DNA from: PALSA-1336 sp038203095
GTDB lineage: Bacteria > Patescibacteriota > Doudnabacteria > UBA920
Length of the DNA: 21,154 bases
Assembly: GCA_038203095.1 (NCBI GenBank)
Contig: JBBREH010000024.1
Span: forward strand, 1 to 21,154
Direction: 5' to 3'
This document shows, one piece after another, positions 1 to 5,283 of this stretch. The translations under genes and the position numbers were made by a program. Each line of letters begins with the position of its first letter. The first letter of the stretch is position 1. The notes below the pieces were generated by a model that saw only the letters and a program-made list of their open reading frames with translations, made no database searches and had not been told where the DNA came from.

Positions 1-62
1 TTGCTTTCCCTTACAAATAACTTCATAGGAACCGCAGTATTTACACTTTTTTTAAATGGCAT
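1..62 (-). pseudogene. Partial zinc-ribbon-like gene start, frame broken at a poly-A run
   Basis: On the minus strand an ATG at 62 begins MPFKK, but the conserved-looking reading CKYCGSYEVICKGK (a CxxC zinc-ribbon-type start) lies in another frame. The two frames meet at a run of seven A (minus strand, 53-47). Eight A would give one continuous frame MPFKKKCKYCG. The gene runs off the window edge. What is seen is the CxxC motif and the homopolymer. That this is a real small zinc-ribbon protein, with an indel, a sequencing error or slippage, is inference. No good ribosome binding site is visible. Confidence 0.3.
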
Positions 63-156
63 AGTTAATTTATGTTAATAATTTACCTTAAGTATGCCAC
101 TAATTAACAAATTTAAGCGCTAATTTTAAGTATTATCTCGATTGTTTAGTACAAAC

Positions 157-190
157 AAAAGACCGTTCCTATAAATCGGAACGGTCTTTT
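157..190. terminator. Bidirectional rho-independent terminator
   Basis: A perfect 9-bp stem (GACCGTTCC at 161-169 with GGAACGGTC at 178-186, 8-nt loop) is flanked by AAAA on the left and TTTT on the right, so it has a U-run in both directions. On the minus strand it closes the valS/small-gene unit that ends at 206. Confidence 0.85.
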
Positions 191-205
191 TAAACTTAGT
201 TTTGG

Positions 206-418
206 TTACTTAATTTCTTCTCTTTTCACCCAGTGAGAAATGGCAGGTTTTTTATTTTCCCAATACCCGTTACGGACTATTGCAAAAGGCGTGTCGGTCT
301 TAGTATGGTCAATGCCGCAAACGGTCCAGCCACCTTTGCCTTGATATTTAACCGGCTGATTAAGCCTTATGCCTAAAAGTGTGTCGGTATTTTCAGAAGG
401 ATGTTTTGTTTCGGTCAT
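206..418 (-). CDS. Small hypothetical protein downstream of valS
   Basis: Encodes 70 residues from the ATG at 418, 11 nt after the valS stop. A longer frame from a TTG at 487 would overlap the valS 3' end by 58 bp; the ATG is preferred because it removes that overlap. The protein is polar and soluble-looking, with a core LNQPVKYQGKGGWTVCGID rich in beta-prone residues and no membrane segment or known motif. It sits between valS and the terminator, so it is probably cotranscribed with valS. No family is recognised. No convincing Shine-Dalgarno sequence precedes either start. Confidence 0.55.
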   Translation of the reverse strand: MTETKHPSENTDTLLGIRLNQPVKYQGKGGWTVCGIDHTKTDTPFAIVRNGYWENKKPAISHWVKREEIK

Positions 419-429
419 AATTTCGCAAA

Positions 430-2637
430 TTAATTTTTTGGCCACGCGGCGACCATTAATAATTGTTGTTGATTTAATTTGCTCCAAATTTCTTCTGTCA
501 CAAAGGGCATAAAGGGGTGGAGGAGTTTTAGAATAGTTAAAAGTGAAAAGTTTAAAGTTGAAAGGGTGGACGCTTTAAGCTTTTCGTTTTTAAGCTGTTC
601 TTTGCTGGCTTCAATATAAATGTCGGCGAATTCATGCCAAACGAAGTGGTATATTTCTTGGGCGGCTTCGTGGAGGTTAAAGCTTTCCATATTTTTGGTT
701 GCGGAGTTAACCACGACGTCGAGTTTGGCCAAAATTTGTTTGTCGGCAGGTGTGGTCCCTGTAGGGGAGGGTCTTGACCCTCCCGTGATTGTGGACGGCT
801 CTAGAGCCGTCCCTACATCCTCAATTGCTAAAATATACCTGGCAATGTTCCAGAGCTTGTTGGCAAAGTGCTTCATGCCTTTAATTTTGTCTTCTGCCAA
901 GGGAATGTCATTACCAGCCGCGGTGGAAAAAATTAGCGCAAAACGCAGGGCATCGGTGCCGTAAGTATCAATCACACCGAGCGGATCAATTACATTGCCT
1001 TTGCTCTTGCTCATTTTTTGTCGGTCTTTGTCGCGGACTAATCCATGTAGAAAAACCTTTTCAAACGGCGGTTTGTTGGTTTTGTAATAGGAAAACATTA
1101 TCATTCTGGCCACCCAGAAGAAAAGAATATCCCAGCCGGTTTCCATGACTTGAGTGGGGAAATAGGTATTAAAATCAGATCCTTGATCTTTAATCCCTAA
1201 TCCTTTACGGGCATCATTAGCCATTAACGTGGCAAAAGGCCATTGGCCGCTGGAAAACCAGGTGTCAAAAGTATCTGTATCTTGGGTTAAGTTGGCAGAG
1301 GAGCATTTGGGACATTGGCTGATAATATTTTCCGTATCAACTATTGGCTCATGGCAATCAGCGCAATATTTTACCGGAATGGGAATGCCCCACCAAATTT
1401 GCCGGGAAATTGGCCAGTCACGCAAATTTTCCATCCAGTGCATAAAAGTTTTTTCAAACTTTTCCGTAAGGATTTCCACCTTTTTTTCAATTACGGCTTT
1501 AATAGCCATATCGCGCAAAGAAGGTCTGCTGTCAGGGAGCGGTTTTGTCATTGCTACAAACCACTGTGGGATTATTTGAGGCTCTATTAAAGTACTGCAT
1601 TTATAGCAGGTTTGTACATTGTGTTTATAATTTTCGTCAATCTTTTCCAGCAAGCCTTTTTGTTTGAGTTTTTCAATAATTAAAGGCCTGGCAGCTAAAA
1701 TTTTCATGCCCGCAAATTCCCCGGCAATGGGCAGGAGTTTGCCATACTTGTCTATTATTTGCTCCTTGTCCAGTTTATGTTTTTGAGCCAAATCAAAGTC
1801 CACGGCATCGTGCCAAGGGGTAATAGTCATTACGCCGGTGCCAAAGGTCATATCTACGGCTTGATCCTTTATAACGGTGGTGGTTATGGGGCCATTGATC
1901 CATTCTAAATTTAATTTATCGCCGTGTTTATACTGCTCATAGCGTTTGTCATCCGGATGCATAACAACGTATTTGTCGCCGAATTTGGTTTCGGGTCGGG
2001 AGGTAGAAATGGCAAATGGGCCGTATTTTAAGTAGTAATAGGGCTCTACCCGTTCTTCATATTTTGTTTCTAAATCCGACAGTGCTGTTTGATGCTTAAA
2101 GCACCAGTTGCCCAACCGGTCGCCGCGGTAAATAAGGCCATCGTTAAACATTTGTTTAAAAGTAGCATAAACCACTTTAACGATTTCCGGATCAAGCGTA
2201 AAAATATTTCTTGACCAATCACAAGATGCTCCAAGACGGCGCAAACTGTTTTCGGTAATATGCTTGTTGCTTTGTACAAAGTCCCAGCATTCTTTGTAAA
2301 ATTCTTCACGCTGCATTTTAAAACGGGAGCGGCCTTCTTTTTCCAGTTTTTTTTCAAAAACCACCTGGGTTTCAAAACCGGCGTGGTCCGTGCCGGGCTG
2401 CCATAAAGTTTTGTACCCTCGCATCCTTTTATACCTAATTAAGATATCTTCAATCGTCACAAAAAGCGCATGCCCTAAGTGCATAGGCGCGTTGGCATTT
2501 GGCGGGGGCATAATTATAGTGTAGGGCTCTTTTCTGTCCCCGGGCAGGCTGTCAGGATTAAAAAATCCTGAATCCTCCCATATTTTATAAATTTTTTCTT
2601 CGACTTTGGAGTGGTCGTAGGCCTTATCTAGTTCCAT
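430..2637 (-). CDS. valS: Valyl-tRNA synthetase
   Basis: Class I synthetase that charges tRNA-Val in the cytoplasm. The 735-residue protein has the nucleotide-binding motif PPPNANAPMHLGHA (HLGH at 53-56), the CP1 editing domain (STSRPETKFGDKYVVMHPDD near 211-230; GTGVMTITPWHD near 266-277), two Cys-pair zinc-ribbon-like segments (CYKC at 344-347; CADC at 425-428 with CPKC at 442-445), and KMSKS at 541-545. It ends soon after the anticodon-binding helical domain (VTEEIW...AAWPKN), so it lacks the C-terminal coiled coil of longer ValRS such as the E. coli enzyme. Two stretches look like repeat-encoded insertions: residues about 608-626 (palindromic element) and about 684-698 (heptad tract). The gene is preceded by a T-box-type leader and a promoter. 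Confidence 0.97.
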   Translation of the reverse strand: MELDKAYDHSKVEEKIYKIWEDSGFFNPDSLPGDRKEPYTIIMPPPNANAPMHLGHALFVTIEDILIRYKRMRGYKTLWQPGTDHAGFETQVVFEKKLEKEGRSRFKMQREEFYKECWDFVQSNKHITENSLRRLGASCDWSRNIFTLDPEIVKVVYATFKQMFNDGLIYRGDRLGNWCFKHQTALSDLETKYEERVEPYYYLKYGPFAISTSRPETKFGDKYVVMHPDDKRYEQYKHGDKLNLEWINGPITTTVIKDQAVDMTFGTGVMTITPWHDAVDFDLAQKHKLDKEQIIDKYGKLLPIAGEFAGMKILAARPLIIEKLKQKGLLEKIDENYKHNVQTCYKCSTLIEPQIIPQWFVAMTKPLPDSRPSLRDMAIKAVIEKKVEILTEKFEKTFMHWMENLRDWPISRQIWWGIPIPVKYCADCHEPIVDTENIISQCPKCSSANLTQDTDTFDTWFSSGQWPFATLMANDARKGLGIKDQGSDFNTYFPTQVMETGWDILFFWVARMIMFSYYKTNKPPFEKVFLHGLVRDKDRQKMSKSKGNVIDPLGVIDTYGTDALRFALIFSTAAGNDIPLAEDKIKGMKHFANKLWNIARYILAIEDVGTALEPSTITGGSRPSPTGTTPADKQILAKLDVVVNSATKNMESFNLHEAAQEIYHFVWHEFADIYIEASKEQLKNEKLKASTLSTLNFSLLTILKLLHPFMPFVTEEIWSKLNQQQLLMVAAWPKN
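534..568. repeat. Heptanucleotide-period tract inside valS
   Basis: Five degenerate 7-bp units read on the plus strand: TAGTTAA, AAGTGAA, AAGTTTA, AAGTTGA, AAGGGTG. They encode part of ValS residues about 684-698 (KLKASTLSTLNFSLL region), between conserved helices of the anticodon-binding domain. The same unit family (AAAGTxx) recurs at 2908-2935 upstream of valS. Confidence 0.7.
761..816. repeat. Two-hairpin palindromic element inserted in frame in valS
   Basis: A 56-bp element bounded by the inverted ends GTAGGG (761-766) and CCCTAC (811-816). Inside are a 9-bp stem, GGGAGGGTC / GACCCTCCC (765-773 with 776-784), and a perfect 20-bp palindrome at 793-812 (GGACGGCTCTAGAGCCGTCC). It contributes ValS residues about 608-626, a low-complexity Gly/Pro/Ser/Thr stretch at a point where ValRS proteins normally pass straight to the xADKxILxKL helix. 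The structure resembles REP/MITE-like palindromic elements. The comparison with Rickettsia palindromic elements is by analogy only. Confidence 0.75.
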
Positions 2638-2676
2638 AGATTTAAGTTAAAAGATTAAAGATTTTAGAAAAAAAAC

Positions 2677-2694
2677 AGCACCAAAATTGGTGCT
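2677..2694 (-). terminator. Attenuator terminator in the valS leader
   Basis: AGCACCAA and TTGGTGCT form a perfect 8-bp stem with a 2-nt centre, followed on the minus strand by G and eight U (2675-2668). It begins at the last base of the T-box antiterminator's 3' arm, so competition between the two structures is less extensive than in classic T-boxes. Confidence 0.8.
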
Positions 2695-2804
2695 TGAGAG
2701 TTCCATTAGGAACGGTACCATCTCAACTTGCTTAATTTGTCGCTTTAACGGGCGACCTCCGATCAGGTCTATTTTCGATATATATCGATTTCTACTGATG
2801 CTCG

Positions 2805-2866
2805 ATGTATCATTCTGAGCTTGTTTCAGAATCCATGGTTCCTGAAATGAATTCAGGACGACACAT
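2805..2866. repeat. Bipartite palindromic repeat in the valS leader
   Basis: Two adjacent hairpins: ATTCTGA/TCAGAAT (2812-2818 with 2826-2832) and CCTGAA/TTCAGG (2841-2846 with 2852-2857). They are enclosed by an outer 9-bp helix (2805-2813 with 2858-2866, two wobble pairs when read as minus-strand RNA). The shape is that of widespread REP-like elements with a CATTCTGAxCTTGTTTCAGAAT core. It lies between the valS promoter and the T-box core, so it is transcribed as part of the leader. Confidence 0.65.
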
Positions 2867-2902
2867 AAATTTCGGTGACAGCCGAAACATAAGCTTAAAT
2901 AT

Positions 2903-2931
2903 AGTATAAAGCGAAAAGTGGAAAGTGTAAA
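2903..2931 (-). promoter_or_regulatory. Promoter of valS
   Basis: On the minus strand TTTACA (2931-2926), a 17-bp spacer and TATACT (2908-2903) match the sigma70-type consensus at 5/6 and 5/6. Transcription would start near 2896 and give a leader of about 260 nt containing the T-box. The -35 box and spacer lie inside a heptanucleotide tract. Confidence 0.7.
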
Positions 2932-2935
2932 GTTA
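2908..2935. repeat. Heptanucleotide-period tract at the valS promoter
   Basis: Four 7-bp units on the plus strand: AAAGCGA, AAAGTGG, AAAGTGT, AAAGTTA. They belong to the same family as the tract inside valS at 534-568. Confidence 0.7.
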
Positions 2936-2942
2936 AAAAATG

Positions 2943-2970
2943 GGGGCAGGAACCTTACGGTTCCGGCCCC
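2943..2970 (-). terminator. Terminator of the 2935-3270 unit
   Basis: GGGGC-C-GGAACC, loop GTAA, GGTTCC-T-GCCCC (11 bp with one mismatch), then CATTTTTT on the minus strand. The stop codon of the competing small CDS lies in the loop. Confidence 0.8.
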
Positions 2971-3149
2971 GTGTCAATGAAGATAGAGGGCAATTTACCC
3001 TCTGCTTCTGCTTTTTTCGTCACCGGCAGCCAGTGCCAGTGACAATTTGTTATTGTTATTCCATTCCACGACCGCCCTGCTTTCCAGGCGGCCAAAAATT
3101 CATCAATCGCCGCTTCAAAAGCGGCGGTATTCGTGTATTGGAAGGTCAC
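2955..3149 (-). CDS. Possible small protein (alternative to the structured RNA)
   Basis: A frame of 64 residues from a GTG at 3149, preceded by a strong Shine-Dalgarno-like AAAGGAGG four bases upstream. The protein would have an amphipathic Ala-rich helix (FEAAIDEFLAAWKAG) and a Trp/His segment (NCHWHWLP). A longer frame from a TTG at 3323 is rejected because it would run through a terminator hairpin. Third codon positions are more GC-rich than in neighbouring genes. Some hairpins in the region could arise from coding (AAFEAA gives a self-complementary stem). No family is recognised. RNA gene or CDS cannot be decided from one sequence. Confidence 0.35.
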   Translation of the reverse strand: MTFQYTNTAAFEAAIDEFLAAWKAGRSWNGITITNCHWHWLPVTKKAEAEGKLPSIFIDTGPEP

Positions 3150-3273
3150 CCTTCCTCCTTTAGATAACGCATTTTTGCGTTCTCCAAACTGCCGGAGGCA
3201 ATTTGCAAAACACAAATATAGCTTCCGCGTTAGATCTACCTCGCCATCTGCGTGCGGATCCGCGTTGCAATAT

Positions 3274-3299
3274 AAAAAACCCTGTCCCGCAGGACAGGG
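3274..3299 (-). terminator. Rho-independent terminator downstream of the coiled-coil gene
   Basis: CCCTGTCC, loop TGCG, GGACAGGG on the minus strand (8-bp stem closed by a C-UGCG-G, a UNCG-type tetraloop), followed by six U (3279-3274). It ends the transcript that includes the 3401-3694 gene. Confidence 0.8.
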
Positions 3300-3400
3300 T
3301 TTGAAAGTTTTTATAACAATCAAAACTGCCTCTGCGGGAGCAGGGTAGAGCAGGAGGAAGAGAAGCTAATTAAAAATTGTAGGCGGGATTTTATCATAAG

Positions 3401-3694
3401 CTAAAATTCATAAGGGATGCCTAATTTTACAGAAGCCTTTTTTATCCACATTTCCATCCGTTCAACACGGTGGACTAAGACTATCATTTCTTGATGATAG
3501 CCTTTAATTTGTTTTGAAAGATTATCAATTGCTGTCTTAACAAACCCAACTTCTTTTTCTAAATTTGACGTTCTTGCAGAAAGTTTGTCTAGGTCATCTT
3601 TTGTGGCTATTTTAGTTTGAATAAAATCTACAATAAAATCAACCTTGTCTTCCAAGGTTTTAACTTTGTTAAGTTTGGCTGAGCTTTTCTTCAT
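3401..3694 (-). CDS. Hypothetical coiled-coil protein
   Basis: Encodes 97 residues, charged and helical, with heptad-like hydrophobic spacing from about residue 10 to 85 (LEDKVDFIVDF, DDLDKLSARTSNLEKEV, AIDNLSKQIKGY, VERMEMWIKKA). No signal peptide or membrane segment. It starts 23 bp after the tsaD stop but has its own strong promoter overlapping the tsaD 3' end, with TATAAT six bases before the ATG, so the mRNA is probably leaderless. The terminator at 3274-3299 lies downstream. Its function is unknown; the composition suggests self-assembly or a partner-binding role, which is only inference. Confidence 0.75.
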   Translation of the reverse strand: MKKSSAKLNKVKTLEDKVDFIVDFIQTKIATKDDLDKLSARTSNLEKEVGFVKTAIDNLSKQIKGYHQEMIVLVHRVERMEMWIKKASVKLGIPYEF

Positions 3695-3700
3695 ATTTTG

Positions 3701-3729
3701 ATTATAAACAAACTAGTTTATAAGGTCAA
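3701..3729 (-). promoter_or_regulatory. Promoter of the coiled-coil gene, leaderless type
   Basis: On the minus strand TTGACC (3729-3724), a 17-bp spacer and TATAAT (3706-3701). Six bases separate the -10 box from the ATG at 3694, so the predicted start point falls at or next to the A of ATG. The -35 box lies within the last codons of tsaD. Confidence 0.75.
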
Positions 3730-4779
3730 ATTAGAGTCGGCTTTTACCGATTTAAAGTTTTTGGGTTTGTAGCCATTATGGAGCATGAAGGTCGCGGCCA
3801 GGCCTATCATTTCGGCGTTGTCGGTACAGAGATTTTTTTGTGGGACAAAAAAATTTAGATTTAAGATTTTAGATTTTAGATTTAAAGAATCCCTCAATGC
3901 CTGGTTCGCGGCCACACCTCCGGAAACCGAAATGGATTTAGCTTTAAATTCTTTGGCCGCACGTAGGGTTTTTTGGACAAGAACGTCTACGACCGCGGCT
4001 TGGAAGGAGGCGCATATGTCTGCTGTAGTTTGTAGTGTGTAGTTGGTAGTGGGTAGTGACTGCACGTAGTAGAGCACTGAGGTTTTGAGGCCGGAAAAAG
4101 AAAAGTTGTAGTTTTTATTATTCAGCATCGGCCGGGGAAAATTAATTGCTTTTGGGTTGCCCTTTATTGCCAGCTTAGAAACCTCGGGGCCGCCAGGATA
4201 GGGGAGTTTAAGGAGTTTTGCAACTTTATCAAACGCTTCTCCCGCGGCATCGTCCACGGTTTGACCAAGGACTTTGTACTCCTTAATATTTCGCATTAGC
4301 ACCAGCATTGTGTGTCCACCGGACACAATAAGAGAAATCATGGGGAAAGTTTGTAGTTTGTGGTTTGTAGTTTGTGGTTCCGCAAACGGTGAATAAAGAT
4401 GGCCGAGCATATGATTAACCGGAATTATAAGCTTACCTGTGGCCAGTGAGAGTGCTTTGGCAAATTCTACGCCTACCAGCAAAGACGGAATTAACCCGGG
4501 TCCTTGGGTAACGGCAATATAATCTACAGTTTGTAGGTTGTAGTTAGTATTTTGTAGGGCTTGTTTGACCACGGGGAGGATATTTTTTACGTGCGCGCGA
4601 GCCGCGACTTCAGGCACTACCCCGCCCATTTTACTGTGGAGCTTGATTTGGGATTTAACTACGCTTGATAAAGTTTTTATTTGAGGCCATTTTTTATTAT
4701 CGTCCATTAACAACACCGCCGCGGCAGTTTCGTCACAGCTTGTTTCTATAGCGAGAATAATTTTATGACCCTTTGTCAT
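3718..4779 (-). CDS. tsaD: tRNA threonylcarbamoyladenosine (t6A) biosynthesis protein TsaD
   Basis: TsaD (Kae1/YgjD/Gcp family) transfers the threonylcarbamoyl group to A37 of ANN-decoding tRNAs. The 353-residue protein shows the family hallmarks: IETSCDET at 11-18, metal-binding NHMLGH (H123, H127), SGGHT at 153-157, VDDAAGEAFDK, YPGGP, FSFSGLKT, SGGVAANQALR and CTDNAEMI near 318. The start is the ATG at 4779 (MTKGHKIILAIETSCDET), which overlaps the upstream membrane gene by 17 bp; an ORF extension to 4821 lacks conserved residues. Four heptad-repeat tracts lie inside the gene and add peptides at about 76-84, 134-144, 242-252 and 298-311, each between conserved motifs. All catalytic motifs are intact, so the protein is probably functional. 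Confidence 0.97.
   Translation of the reverse strand: MTKGHKIILAIETSCDETAAAVLLMDDNKKWPQIKTLSSVVKSQIKLHSKMGGVVPEVAARAHVKNILPVVKQALQNTNYNLQTVDYIAVTQGPGLIPSLLVGVEFAKALSLATGKLIIPVNHMLGHLYSPFAEPQTTNHKLQTFPMISLIVSGGHTMLVLMRNIKEYKVLGQTVDDAAGEAFDKVAKLLKLPYPGGPEVSKLAIKGNPKAINFPRPMLNNKNYNFSFSGLKTSVLYYVQSLPTTNYTLQTTADICASFQAAVVDVLVQKTLRAAKEFKAKSISVSGGVAANQALRDSLNLKSKILNLNFFVPQKNLCTDNAEMIGLAATFMLHNGYKPKNFKSVKADSNLTL
3854..3888. repeat. Heptanucleotide-period tract in tsaD (TTTAGAT family)
   Basis: Units TTTAGAT, TTAAGAT, TTTAGAT, TTTAGAT, TTAAAGA. On the minus strand it encodes the LNLKSKILNLNF stretch just before the conserved CTDNA motif. Confidence 0.7.
4024..4058. repeat. Heptanucleotide-period tract in tsaD (TTGTAGT family)
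   Basis: Units TGTAGTT, TGTAGTG, TGTAGTT, GGTAGTG, GGTAGTG. On the minus strand it encodes LPTTNYTLQTT at about residues 242-252. Confidence 0.75.
4351..4378. repeat. Heptanucleotide-period tract in tsaD (TTGTAGT family)
   Basis: Four units alternating TTGTAGT and TTGTGGT, the cleanest copy in the window. On the minus strand it encodes QTTNHKLQT between the NHMLGH and SGGHT motifs. Confidence 0.85.
4524..4558. repeat. Heptanucleotide-period tract in tsaD (TTGTAGT family)
   Basis: Units CTACAGT, TTGTAGG, TTGTAGT, TAGTATT, TTGTAGG. On the minus strand it encodes QNTNYNLQT just before the VDYIAVTQGPG motif. Confidence 0.7.
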
Positions 4780-5281
4780 AATTGATAATGTTGTTAGTTG
4801 TGAATGCCGCCCATATTGCACAAGTCAGTGCCGCTAGAGCTGTAGAAATTCCCGCGGCTTTGATTAAAAAAGCCACTTGATTGGTGTAATGGAGCATTCC
4901 TGTATAAATCGACAGCCGGTTCCAATCGTGCGTTGACGCGTCGCCACCTAAAAGGGGTAGCTGCATTTTTACGGCGTCCGCCGCGTAAATACTCACGTTA
5001 ACTAAGTTAATTGCCGTCCAAAACAGCGTCAGCGCCGAAGAATAATAATCCCTTTGAAAATAAAAGTATACCACAAATAGGCAGGGCACTAAAACCTGGT
5101 TGAGCGAACCTCCCAGCACTTGCAAAAATTCACCAAAAGGCCAAAAAATCCAATGCCCGGCTTCGTGAATTATTAGGTTAACATTGTCAATAAAATGCCG
5201 GGTGTCCGGGGTGGCAAGATAATAAAAAAAATAAGCGGCAACCAATAGCGCGACGCCTATTTTGATATTTGAATTGTTCAT
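4763..5281 (-). CDS. Membrane protein with HEAGH zinc-metalloprotease-like motif
   Basis: Encodes 172 residues with about four or five hydrophobic segments. HEAGH at 39-43 is the HExxH zinc-binding and catalytic signature, set in a hydrophobic stretch (NVNLIIHEAGHWIFWPFG) as in membrane-embedded site-2-type (M50-like) peptidases. A later conserved-looking segment LLGGDASTHDWNRLS could supply a third ligand; a classical M50 NPDG motif is not visible, so the family is uncertain. The start is 2 bp downstream of the DoxX-like gene's stop and its end overlaps tsaD by 17 bp, which indicates translational coupling in one operon. The C-terminal tail (TTNNIINY) resembles heptad-encoded peptide. Confidence 0.75.
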   Translation of the reverse strand: MNNSNIKIGVALLVAAYFFYYLATPDTRHFIDNVNLIIHEAGHWIFWPFGEFLQVLGGSLNQVLVPCLFVVYFYFQRDYYSSALTLFWTAINLVNVSIYAADAVKMQLPLLGGDASTHDWNRLSIYTGMLHYTNQVAFLIKAAGISTALAALTCAIWAAFTTNNIINYDKGS

Positions 5282-5283
5282 GG

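Larger units (their letters stand above)
2668..2896 (-). promoter_or_regulatory. T-box-type riboswitch leader of valS with terminator
   Basis: The minus-strand leader contains the T-box core UGGUACCG (2720-2713) as a bulge inside a helix with arms UUGAGA (2726-2721) and UCUCAA (2699-2694) and a distal stem UUCC/GGAA (2712-2709 with 2704-2701). This is the layout of a T-box antiterminator. UGGU is complementary to ACCA, which fits a tRNA-Val with discriminator A73. A perfect 8-bp terminator stem (2677-2684 with 2687-2694) and an 8-U run (2675-2668) follow. A short hairpin GUCGC/GCGAC, possibly Stem III, lies upstream. A normal long Stem I and a clear Val specifier codon were not found; instead there is a short helix with a UCGAUAUAUAUCGA hairpin and a repeat element. 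The antiterminator is clear; specifier assignment is open. Confidence 0.72.
2935..3270 (-). ncRNA. Candidate structured RNA: a run of hairpins ending in a terminator
   Basis: On the minus strand this GC-rich segment folds into consecutive local hairpins: 3166-3181 (AACGC/GCGTT), 3140-3155 (GGAAGG, GUGA loop, CCUUCC), 3108-3126 (8-bp CGCCGCUU/AAGCGGCG), 3072-3091 (7 bp with a bulge), 3019-3043 (10 bp, one wobble), 2985-3003 (AGAGGG/CCCUCU) and 2943-2970 (GUAA loop, then a U-run). Two loops are GNRA tetraloops only when read on the minus strand, which supports that strand. No known RNA family (RNase P, tmRNA, SRP, 6S) was recognised. The competing reading is a 64-residue CDS in the same DNA. 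No promoter was identified, so the 5' end is arbitrary. Confidence 0.4.

Noticed and set aside
430..487. Extension of the small 3' gene to a TTG at 487, overlapping valS by 58 bp
   Set aside because: An ATG just after the valS stop gives a simpler start, and the extension encodes only an out-of-frame reading of the conserved ValS end.
2955..3323. A 122-residue CDS from a TTG at 3323
   Set aside because: The first third would be translated through a rho-independent terminator hairpin, and TTG has no ribosome binding site; only the shorter GTG version is kept as a possibility.
4351..4378. A CRISPR array
   Set aside because: The 7-bp units are contiguous without spacers and lie in coding sequence; no array of repeats with unique spacers exists in the window.
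4780..4821. Upstream extension of tsaD
   Set aside because: The TsaD family begins a few residues before IETSCDET; the extension has no conserved residues and reads out of frame through the upstream gene.
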